A DNA stretch of 64,000 nt from Platerodrilus igneus. Lineage: Eukaryota > Arthropoda > Insecta > Coleoptera > Lycidae. Location of the stretch: contig JARFIW010001458.1 in the NCBI GenBank assembly GCA_036346225.1, positions 744,001 to 808,000 on the forward strand, written 5' to 3'. A program made the position numbers and the translations under genes. The notes beneath the pieces are model-generated. The model made no database searches. It saw only the letters and a program-made list of their open reading frames with translations, and was not told the DNA's origin. Below are positions 11,962 through 20,279 of the stretch, piece by piece; positions within the stretch are counted from its first letter, which is position 1, and each line of letters starts with the position of its first letter.

Positions 11962-12813
11962 TTGTCTTTGGGTTGTTGTATCTCTAATTTATTAGTTTTA
12001 TTTACACACGGAATAGAAGAAAACAAAAGCATCCCTTTTTTAGATTTAAAAGTCATAAGTGATGAAAATAATAAAATAAAATTAGATTGGTACAAGAAAC
12101 CAACAAATTCGGGAAGATATATAAACTACTTTTCAAATCACTCATATCAACATAAAATCAATACAATCTTAGCCATAAAATACAGAATAATAAAAATAAG
12201 CGACCCCGAATTTCATCACAAAAATTTGATTGAACTAAGAAATATCTTCATAAACAATGGTTTCCCTAAAACACTAATAAACAAATTAATATTTAACAAC
12301 CAAATTCAGCACAAAGAAGAAAACACAATAACACAAAAACAATACAGATCATTACCATATATCCAAAATTTATCAATTAATTTAAAAATTTTTTTAAAAC
12401 AACGGAATATAGAAATTACTTTTAATTATAATAAATCAACCAAAGAACTTTTCACAAATTTAAAAGACAAAACAAAAAAACTAAAAATAAGCAATACAAT
12501 ATATAGAATCAAATGCTCATGTGGAGGACAATATGTAGGTCAATCAAAACAATACCTGGGTCACAGGCTTACACAACATAAAAGCGACGCCAAAATAGGA
12601 AAAACAACCTGCGCACTTTCGACACATATAAAAAGAAACAACCACACTTTAGATCTACAAAATGTTGAAATACTTGAAATAGAATCTAATTATTACAAAC
12701 GATTATTTTTAGAATCCTACCACATTCAAAAAACAAATAACTGTTTAAATGAAAAAACTGATAATAATAATTTAGAAGCAGTATACTTTGGACTTTATAA
12801 TTTTAAAAACTAA
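11962..12813 (+). CDS. Penelope-like protein C-terminus: RT thumb, linker and GIY-YIG endonuclease
   Basis: An uninterrupted 283-codon frame. Residues 22-33 read IPFLDLKVISDE, and NSGRYINYFSNHS follows at about 48-60; these are the segments after the catalytic part of the Penelope reverse transcriptase. The C-terminal 110 residues are a GIY-YIG nuclease: YRIKCSCGGQYVGQSKQYLG, then HRLTQHKSD and STHIKRNNHT, ending with EILEIESNYYKRLFLE where the late Glu is usual. The enzyme nicks target DNA during retrotransposition. The true start is not known: the ATG lies inside the flanking inverted repeat and the RT catalytic core is absent, so this is the 3' part of a longer ORF. The frame has stayed open, which suggests a fairly recent insertion. 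Confidence 0.85.
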   Translation: MSLGCCISNLLVLFTHGIEENKSIPFLDLKVISDENNKIKLDWYKKPTNSGRYINYFSNHSYQHKINTILAIKYRIIKISDPEFHHKNLIELRNIFINNGFPKTLINKLIFNNQIQHKEENTITQKQYRSLPYIQNLSINLKIFLKQRNIEITFNYNKSTKELFTNLKDKTKKLKISNTIYRIKCSCGGQYVGQSKQYLGHRLTQHKSDAKIGKTTCALSTHIKRNNHTLDLQNVEILEIESNYYKRLFLESYHIQKTNNCLNEKTDNNNLEAVYFGLYNFKN

Positions 12814-13003
12814 ATATAACATTCCTAATAACTAGACAACCAGGTCACATATACAGTGTCCAAGATTTCTTCACATAAAATTTATAAAAATAATAACGTT
12901 TTCTCAACTCACTATTTTTAAATAAAAGTAAATAAAACTAATAAATTAGAGATACAACAACCCAAAGACAAACCAGTTTCCTATTACACACACACACGGA
13001 CGC

Positions 13004-13038
13004 ACGCACGCACGCGCGCACACACACACACACACACT

Positions 13039-13086
<48 letters not shown>

Positions 13087-13088
13087 CC
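13004..13088. repeat. (CA)n microsatellite
   Basis: CA run with GCACGCACGCGCG start, continuing from the inverted repeat of the Penelope element. Confidence 0.95.
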
Positions 13089-13326
13089 ACACACATACAA
13101 ACTTAATAAAGATTTGTTGGTCAGATAAAGCAAGAATTTCTAAATACTCATAACATTTTGTATTTTAATGAAATTATTTAAACGTAGAAAGCTAGTTTTG
13201 ACAAACATCACTTTTAACAACTTTCAATGAAATGACGTTACATGTCAAAACAGGTTTTCTATAAAAAACACATTAAGTAAGTAATTTATAAGTTTTATAT
13301 ATGTAATTTAATGCTATCTACTTTGT

Positions 13327-13366
13327 AGCTTATGATTAAGGAAACAAATTTTCCGAAACGTCAAGT
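13327..13366 (+). ncRNA. Hammerhead-ribozyme-like motif
   Basis: A short hairpin (GCTA..TAGC) is followed by TTATGATTA, a second hairpin GGAAA-CAAA-TTTCC and then CGAAACGTC. This is the order stem I, core box, stem II, GAAA box of a hammerhead ribozyme. The core reads AUGAUUA where CUGAUGA is canonical, so positions 3 and 8 are A and U instead of C and G. Such motifs are known in Penelope-like elements. Activity is not established. Confidence 0.4.
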
Positions 13367-13479
13367 ATAATAAATGTTTTAAACTAAAACCACTAACTTA
13401 TTTCGAACGAAATATATCCCAAGATTCAAACAAAATCAATTAGTGTATAACAAATACGTTCGTTATTGAAAGCAAGATC

Positions 13480-13483
<4 letters not shown>

Positions 13484-13532
<49 letters not shown>

Positions 13533-13538
13533 AATATA

Positions 13539-13569
<31 letters not shown>

Positions 13570-13575
13570 TAACTA
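13484..13575. repeat. (TA)n-rich block
   Basis: TA runs with TTTAAA spacers at the right side of the compound element. Confidence 0.9.
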
Positions 13576-13820
13576 TATATATTTTAAAAATATATATATT
13601 TAAAAAAAATATATATTACAAAATATTTTACATATATATTAGAAAAAATATATATATTTCAGTATTTATTATAGACACAAACGGCGCCTCATATCTTCGC
13701 ATAAAATGCGTAATAATAAGCTGGCGTGCTCTTGAACTACAAGTAAATAAAGACGTCCTAATATACATATTTCTTCAAATGCATTCTGAGATAAATGCTG
13801 GTCTTTCTAACACTACATTT

Positions 13821-14035
13821 GACTTTCAAATGCTCCACCTGAAAATACTGCATTGGCTATGAAGCGTTTTTAGCTGGAAATTTGGAATTTTGCCGAATCT
13901 TTGCTATTCTAAGCATGGTAGGGATCTTAAACGTGCGTGACAACACTCACACACAGGACTTCCATTTTACCTCTCATCCGAACGAGGGCATATTTTTGTG
14001 TAATATGTTGGTCCATTATCTTTCTACCAAACATT
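13821..14035 (-). mobile_element. SINE unit 1, lacking the tRNA-like head
   Basis: Contains the family's tail (TGCTCCACC..AAATACTGCATTGGC), the AAATTTGGAATTTTGCCGAA block and the central ACGTGCGTGACAACACTCAC block, in minus orientation. It stops before the tRNA-like head and runs into unit 2. Confidence 0.75.
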
Positions 14036-14323
14036 TGATTTTTCAACGCTACACCCGAAGATATTACATTGGCCAGGAAGCGAGTTTTTTTATCTGGAAA
14101 ATTTTGAATTTTGTCGAACCCTTTCTGTTCCAAGCAAAGTAGGGATCTTTAACGTGCGAAACAACACTCACACACGAGACCTCCATTTTACCTCTCGTAC
14201 GAACGAGGGCATATTTTTGTAAAAAATGCTCACCTAATATTTTTTAAGAGGTTCCTGTCGGAAATTGAACCCAAAACCTTGAACTTAGTAATCAAATGCA
14301 AACCAACTAAGCCACGGAGCCGC
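14036..14323 (-). mobile_element. SINE unit 2, with tRNA-like head
   Basis: Complete unit in minus orientation. The head, read on the minus strand, starts GGCGGCTCCGTGGCTTAG and holds a decayed B box (GGTTCAATTTC). The central block and tail match the complete SINE at 27147-27443. Confidence 0.85.
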
Positions 14324-14465
14324 CGTCGAATCCTTGCTGTTCCAAGCAAGGTAGAGATCTTTAACGTGTGTGACAATATTCACACATGAGCCCTACATTT
14401 CACCTCTCATTCGAACGAAGGCATATTTTTGTAAAAATGTTAGTCTAATAATCTTTCCATCTTAC
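14324..14465 (-). mobile_element. SINE unit 3, central part only
   Basis: Begins directly at the head of unit 2 with TCGAATCCTTGCTGTTCCAAG and carries only the central block. Tail and head are both missing. Confidence 0.75.
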
Positions 14466-14742
14466 AGTTGATTTTCCAACGCTTTACCCGAAGGTACTAC
14501 ATTGGCCAGGACGCAAGTTTTTTCAGCAGAAATTTTTTTTAATTTTGCCGAACTCGAAGGTACGGATTTTTAACATGCGTGACAATACTCACACATGGGA
14601 ACTACATTTTACCTCATCTGAAAGTGGGCGTATGTTTGTGAAAAATGCTCGCCTAACATTTTTCAAGCGAACCCTGTCGGAAATCGAATCCAGGACCTTG
14701 GGCTTAGTAATCACACTTGAACTAACTAAGTTACGGAACCGC
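14466..14742 (-). mobile_element. SINE unit 4, with tRNA-like head
   Basis: Tail TTGATTTTCCAACGCTTTAC, central block and head (minus strand GGCGGTTCCGTAACTTAG, B box GGATTCGATTTC-like) are all present. It abuts unit 3. Confidence 0.8.
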
Positions 14743-14756
14743 CTCGATAATCTTTC

Positions 14757-15052
14757 TATTTGATTTTCCAGTGCTCCACCCGAAAGGTATTACATTGGCC
14801 AGGAAACAAGTTTTTTATCTAATAATTTTGAATTTTGCTAAACTCTTGGTTTTCAAAGCAAGGTAGAAAATGTTTAAAGTGCTCGAAAATATTCACACAC
14901 GGGACCTACATTTTACCTCTCATCCGAACGAGGGCGTATTTTTTGTAAAAAATGCTTGCCTAGCATTTGTTAAGTGGCCTGTGTCGGGAATTGAACAAAG
15001 AACCTCGGGATCAGCAGTCGTACGCGATCTTATCTGATCCGCGGAGTCGCTT
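14757..15052 (-). mobile_element. SINE unit 5, with diverged tRNA-like head
   Basis: Same family as unit 4. The head reads GCGACTCCGCGGATCAGATA on the minus strand, a different tRNA-like head from units 2 and 4, which suggests a separate subfamily. Confidence 0.8.
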
Positions 15053-15288
15053 AATAGTTTTTCTAACACAGGATATGTACCTAATTCAGTAAAATGTATG
15101 TTCACGACATAAAGTTGGTTTCTCTATTCTTATTAAATTCCATTTTTGGTTGACATACCTTAATTACACGCTTTTACTATTTATTATCTTCTATTACATA
15201 GCCTAAAGAAGAATTGGTAGACGTGGAATTTGTTTATAATTTACCCGCTGGAACTTTTATTACTAGCACCGATTTGCAGCGAGGCTAA

Positions 15289-15720
15289 TAGACTGGTCGA
15301 TAATGACAATGACAATTTGGTGCACGATATTTTAATGTATGCATCTTTTAAGTCATGATTATTATAGGTTTTTACGATGTCCTAACCAATTATCTAAGAG
15401 TGCTCGCATGCAACGGCGTCACCAATCAAATTTGAATTTGCATTGAAGATTGATGATGGCGACCGATAACTAAATGCATGCGAATTTGTTTTTATTAAAA
15501 TTTAAACAAATAATACCGCGGAGAAGAATCTGCATACGCCCCCCTCGTATAGAAAGCCACGAAATTATTAACTGAATATGTAAGAAAAGTAGGTATTGAA
15601 GAACAGTTGTTAAACGTATGCGTTTTCACAGGTTTGTTTTTGTTGTTATATGGATCGTGACAAGCTACTTTGCATACAATGGTGGCGTACACGTGCGATG
15701 CGGTAATGTTTTAAACATGC
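15289..15720 (-). repeat. Dispersed repeat, copy A (partner at 28720-29138)
   Basis: On the minus strand this matches 28720-29138 over about 420 bases, including GATCC/GATCCATATAACAACAAAAA, the CGCCATCA block and AATCATAACTTAAAGATGCAT-like sequence. A short reading frame is shared between the copies (CKVA..DPYNNKNKP.K.HTFNN), so the repeat may descend from a coding element. I do not recognise the protein. Confidence 0.7.
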
Positions 15721-16213
15721 ATTTTTTTTAATGATTCGAAATAATTTTTTAGCACTTAAAAAAATGGTAAATTGTCAATAAAAATATTTGCATGCTGTTC
15801 TGGCTTGTAGTACAATTTCAAAAAACCATTTAAGTGTTGCAAAAATAGCAGTTATTTTTAAAAAATTATTTAACGTATGCTATTTTGTATTTCGTTAAAT
15901 TAATGCGACAATATCACGATTTAGCAATTTACATACAATGTCGATGTGTGGATTCTTTCAAAAGTTATAAAGAAATATGTAATCTTAACAAGCTTGTTCG
16001 AAAATAATTCGACTCAGTAAAATTAATTAATGTCATCACAAATTTTGAAATTGGAATTAAATAAGAACAAAAATATAACATTATTTCATTTCTCTAAGTA
16101 AGTTTTTTGACTACATCAATATGTTTCGGTTATTATTTACGCATTCCTTTTTTGGAAATAAGCGAAATTGTTTTCACTGAAAGAGTAGACACTGCCTAGA
16201 GGCTTTGTAGGGA

Positions 16214-17176
16214 CTACTTATCTTTATCGTCGAAGTCTTTATCGTCATCGCTATCTTCGTCACCGATATCATCGTCGTCATCATCACGATCCTTATTGCA
16301 TTTTGAATGACAACTTTCGTTATCTATAACATCTTCTGAAAATGTGATGAAAAACAATATAAGATCATAAAAACAATTACTAGTAAGTGTAGTAGATGAT
16401 ACCTTCTACTTGTGGTTAGATAATGATATCTGTTGTTAAGTCTGGCCTTTCAGGTCTCCCAAACTATTTGAATGCAATATTGTCTGTTTTTAACGATCTA
16501 TGGTTTTGAAAATCGAAGATTAAAGGAACTACTAATGTAGCATTCGCGCACAAATTTGACATGTTCAATGCTCGCAACATGTGTTGCTCTAATTTTCCAG
16601 TACATGGGGGCAGAATACAAGCATCGGATTTCAATATGTCGTGCTTGAAGGACTCTAAATTGTCTACCATTGCATAGTTCGTCGTGAAGAATTGTAAACG
16701 CGCTTCATCTACAGAACAAATTCTTTTCAGGTTGTTTTTAGGAGTCGCATACATTTTGCATACGAAATCTTCAACTATTTGTCCTGTTCATTGAACTTTT
16801 TAGGGTCAGCTATATCCGTAAAAACAGTGTAATATTTTTAATTCTGCATTAACAGATAAAGCGACCTATTTCAACCTTTTCCGTAGAACGGTGGATTATA
16901 AATAGGGGTGGGCGATACGGGATTTTGCGTATCGAATATCGCTATATATTCTATATCGATATGTATCGATATATCGAATATCGATATATATATATATATA
17001 TATATCGATACACGTCGATATGTATCGATTCGTATCGATGCGTATCTGTCCGTATCGATACGTATCGATGCGTATCGGTGCGTATCGATACATATCGATA
17101 CGTATCGATTCGTGTCGATGCGTATCTGTGCGTATCGATACGTATCGATGCGTATAGATACGTAGCGGTACTTATA

Positions 17177-17217
<41 letters not shown>

Positions 17218-18266
17218 CGATTTGCATAGGAACGTTTAGATGTGTAGATTAAGTAGCGATACGTATCGGTACGAATCGATACGCATCGATAATTTATCAA
17301 CTCTTTTTTTGGGAATAAAGTCACAAGATCGTTTTAAAATAATGTATTTACTGACAATTCGATCTTTCACTTAAGATTGTTTGTTATCAAAATAATTATG
17401 GTTCCAAGTTTAATATTTGTGACACATGTATATGTATATAGGGGTGGGCGATACGGGATTTTGCGTATCGAATATCGATACATATTCTATATCGATATAT
17501 CGATACGTATCGATGCGTATCGATGCGTATCGATGCGTATCGATGCGTATCAATGTGTATCGATACATATCGATACATATCGAGTATCGATATATCGTTA
17601 TTTATTTTTTACTGTATCGGGGGGGGGGTCGATACGGGGGTCGTTTTCGATACGTATCGATATATCGATACGCCGACCCAGCCCTTATTATAAACGCATT
17701 CAGTGCATGCGCAATAAGGTGTAGAGTCTACAACCAAATTTGTTGCATAATTCTGAAGCATTCATGAACCTTTAGTTATTGCATGTTCCAAATTATAGCC
17801 AAATTTTTATCAATTGGTTGAATTTGTGCATATTTCATAGTATAATGATTACACTATCTGTATCTGCGCAGCGTATAACAGCACTCCTAAATAATTCGTG
17901 TAGTTGATCTTCGTAAAACGCAAACTTTGAGAAGGCTTCACATGCTTTTCGCATTTTTTTGTAATCGTTCATATTTCGGGAAAAAAATTCCACCCGATGC
18001 GGTGTACTTGTAACATCAAGAGAAATTAAGATAAGTAAAGAAAAATTTAGCTTTCGAGTTACTAATACCATACAATAATCAATATAGTAATAACTGTAAC
18101 ATTTATCAAAAGATATGAGGAGTTCTTTATCCCCAACTTCCTTTGCAACTTCATCAGTGCTCCAATGCTCCATTACAAATAAAACTAGCGCCCCTTTAAA
18201 TTTAATATTGTGCAGTCCTGTTGCAAAATTTGCTGACCGATTCTGTTCCCGTCCTGTAAAAAACAT
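16214..18266 (-). pseudogene. Unrecognised protein pseudogene with LPPC motif and acidic C-terminal exon, split by a MITE
   Basis: The minus strand holds three coding-like pieces in order. At 18266-17835 a 143-codon frame includes FKGALVLFVMEHWSTDEVA and FSRNMNDYKKMRKACEAFSK. At 16754-16464 the frame includes FKHDILKSDACILPPC and LEQHMLRALNMSNLCANA. At 16335-16214 a putative last exon preceded by a TTTTCAG acceptor encodes an Asp-rich tail (DRDDDDDDIGDEDSDDDKD) and a stop. I recall an arthropod multi-copy family with this LPPC segment and acidic tail, but I cannot name its function. A hAT-type MITE (16903-17686) lies between the first two pieces. Likely a transposon-borne or multi-copy gene, now inactive. 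Confidence 0.5.
16903..17686. mobile_element. hAT-type MITE with internal CGATAC minisatellite
   Basis: The left end TAGGGGTGGGCGATACGGG and the right end CGCCGACCCAGCCCTT form an imperfect terminal inverted repeat. An exact 8-bp duplication ATTATAAA flanks it (16895-16902 and 17687-17694), as expected for hAT elements. The interior is made of 10-base units such as CGTATCGATA and CGTATCGATG, plus a TA run at 17181-17213. A second left end occurs at 17439, so a shorter copy is nested within or duplicated. The overlapping open frames in both strands are products of the repeat, not genes. Confidence 0.8.
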
Positions 18267-18372
18267 CTAATCTATTCATTATAAAACCGTGGTTAAAACT
18301 TTTTTCAGCATTGTTTTACTAGCAATAAAATTTCGTTAAACTATGAAACTATGAGCAGTTTTGAATAAATAT

Positions 18373-18894
18373 TGTTGCGATCCACTATTAGGCAACCCGT
18401 CAAACATACAAACGCCCGGGGCACAGCGTATTCTTCAGCATTCGAGAATCCTTCTACAAAGTTCTAGATAATGAGTCATATCTTAATGCAGGGTATATAT
18501 AAGGCCGCTTATGAATGTAAGAGTTAGTTTATTCTTGAATGTCTAATATAAATTATATCGTTGTAAAGTAAACGTAGTTGAGTTTTTAGAATATATACAT
18601 AAATGATATGCTGTGTCTAATGTGCATGCAGCTTGCAGTATACATAAATAAATAGAAGTGTATAAACAAATAGTTGTGTTAGTGTGGTTATTGGACCTAG
18701 GGTAAAGAAGTTAGTTTAAGAAGATATTAGTGCTTGTAAATTCATTAGTGTAATAGTGCTTCATTGTTAAGTGGACTGAAAACATCTATAAATAAGGCAT
18801 ATACTGTTAATTAGACTTGTGAACAGTGAGTAATAAAGACCATTATTATTACTTGTTTTAAATTAAAGAAACGCGGTAGTAGTAGCGCGTTACA
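18373..18894 (+). repeat. 5' LTR
   Basis: TG...CA-bounded 522-bp repeat. A TATA box (TATATATAAG) lies at 18494-18503 and a polyadenylation signal AATAAA at 18832-18837, which places R between them. Confidence 0.95.
18494..18503 (+). promoter_or_regulatory. Putative LTR promoter TATA box
   Basis: TATATATAAG inside the 5' LTR, repeated at the same offset in the 3' LTR. Confidence 0.6.
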
Positions 18895-18914
18895 CTGGTT
18901 TCAGGCATTTGTGG
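18895..18914 (+). promoter_or_regulatory. Putative primer-binding site
   Basis: CTGGTTTCAGGCATTTGTGG directly follows the 5' LTR and contains the TGG expected to pair with a tRNA CCA end. I could not assign the tRNA. Confidence 0.45.
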
Positions 18915-18969
18915 GGTATATAGTGATTAATTTAAAACACAAGTCTAAAGACATTTAAGTAGTTTGTAT

Positions 18970-20204
18970 ATGCCAGTGACAAGAAATCAAAGTAAAATGG
19001 AGGCAGACACTTTAATGAATTTCCTCAAGGATTTTAAATCCGGTATGGAGGAAAGGTCGGCTAAACTAGAATTGACACTTAGTGAAAATGCTGAGAAAAT
19101 GGAGGAGAGGTCGGCTAAACTGGAAGTGACACTAAACGAAAACTTAGTGAAGTCAGTTGAACTGGAATCGACCCTTAAAGAATTTAAATACGGCATGGAA
19201 ATGACACTTAGTGAAAATGCTGAGAAAATAGAGGAAAAGTTAAGTGAAAATACAGCCACGTTAGAACGAAGATTAATGGAAAGTTCCATTGCATTGAAAG
19301 AAGATTTCACTGAACAGGTAAAACAGTTGAGCAAAAGTTGGACAGTAAATTGATAAAAATGGAAGAAGATGTGATGAGGCTGCAAGAACAAGTAATTTCA
19401 CTAACAACGCGGCCACTTGAATTGCCAAGCCAAGTTGTTAATCAGAACATTCCAGAAATAAGAACCACGGAAAGAAGCGAGTCAATTCCGTCTAAATTTA
19501 AAGTAAAACCACCTACATTCGATGGTAAAACACCTTGGCCCACATATTTGAAACAATTTGAAGCTGCTGCAATAGCCAACGGTTGGTGCAACAAAGAGAA
19601 GGCTATCTCTCTAATAGTGGCCCTACGGGGGGAAGCTCTTAACATCTTGCAAACGATTCCCGTGCACCAGCAGAATGATTACGGCCTCTTAACATCGAAG
19701 CTTGAGATGAGATATGGAGACGCTCACCTTCAACAGGTTTACCACGCACAAGTTAAGAACCGCTCGCAAAAGACAAATGAAAGCCTGCAAGAATTCGAAG
19801 CTGACATTGCCAGATTAGTTAGATTGGCATATCCAACGGCACCAGATAGTTTCCTCGAACAACTGGCTGTACAAACATTTGTGGATGGCGTTAAAGATGG
19901 CGAAATACAGCAAGCGCTAAGATTAGCACGGCCAAAGATGTTAGATGACGCACTGGCTCATGCGCTTGAATTTGAAGCAGCTAAGCAGACATCACACAGA
20001 ATGAGTCACAAAGTTCGGTCTGCCTTAGAGGAACCTGATCAAGCGCAGAACAGCATAGAGGAAATAATCAACCGTGTGGAAAAGCTTGAAAGACAACGAC
20101 CGCGGAGATGGGGTCTGCGATGCTGGAACTGCGGCGAAGTTGGTCATATACAGAAACGCTGCACTCAACCAAAAAAACAACCGGTTGAGCAGCAGGAAAA
20201 CTAA
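18970..20204 (+). pseudogene. gag: gag: coiled coil, capsid and zinc knuckle (one frame change)
   Basis: The first frame (18970-19353) starts at ATG and encodes a Glu/Lys-rich coiled coil in which MEERSAKLE.TL.EN is repeated. A frame change near 19340 leads into the second frame (to 20204). This holds the retrotransposon capsid region (PPTFDGKTPWPTYLKQFEA, then FVDGVKDGEIQQALR) and a CCHC zinc knuckle, CWNCGEVGHIQKRC, near 20122-20163. Gag packages the element RNA. The single-base frame change could be an assembly error or real; without it the protein would be about 410 residues. Confidence 0.85.
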
Positions 20205-20279
20205 AGCAAGTCGACGTAAGGGGCGAACGTCGACAGCACAACGTAGTGCCCGGAGATTATCATCCGTGCTGCATCGTCG

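Larger units (their letters stand above)
11927..13480 (+). mobile_element. 5'-truncated Penelope-like element with inverted flanking repeats
   Basis: An open GIY-YIG ORF (11962-12813) lies between inverted copies of about 77 bases (11927-12003 and 12926-13002) that start GCGTCCGTGTGTG and include TTTGTCTTTGGGTTGTTG. Downstream of a CA microsatellite, the segment to about 13480 contains a hammerhead-like motif. Penelope-like elements often carry inverted or direct pseudo-LTRs and are 5'-truncated. The element sits in TA-rich sequence of the compound element; its exact ends are uncertain. Confidence 0.7.
10575..13693. mobile_element. Compound inverted-repeat DNA element with 6-bp target duplication TCTTCG
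   Basis: The left end starts TATGAGGCGCCGTTTGTGTC and the right end is its exact inverse. The inverted arms continue for about 120 bases into AT-rich sequence. TCTTCG lies immediately outside on both sides (10569-10574 and 13694-13699), which looks like a target-site duplication. Inside are AT-rich blocks, a palindrome with 5S-like arms (10948-11740) and a Penelope element (about 11927-13480). No transposase was found, so it would be non-autonomous. Its superfamily is unclear: a 6-bp duplication is known for Polintons but also fits other groups. Confidence 0.7.

Noticed and set aside
16985..17165. Regular repeats that might suggest a CRISPR array
   Set aside because: Units are contiguous decamers without unique spacers, and the genome is eukaryotic.
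16871..17724. Overlapping open frames of 60-118 codons on both strands
   Set aside because: They are translations of CGATAC decamers (repeats of RIDTYR and SIRIDAYR); decamer periodicity keeps all frames open. Not genes.
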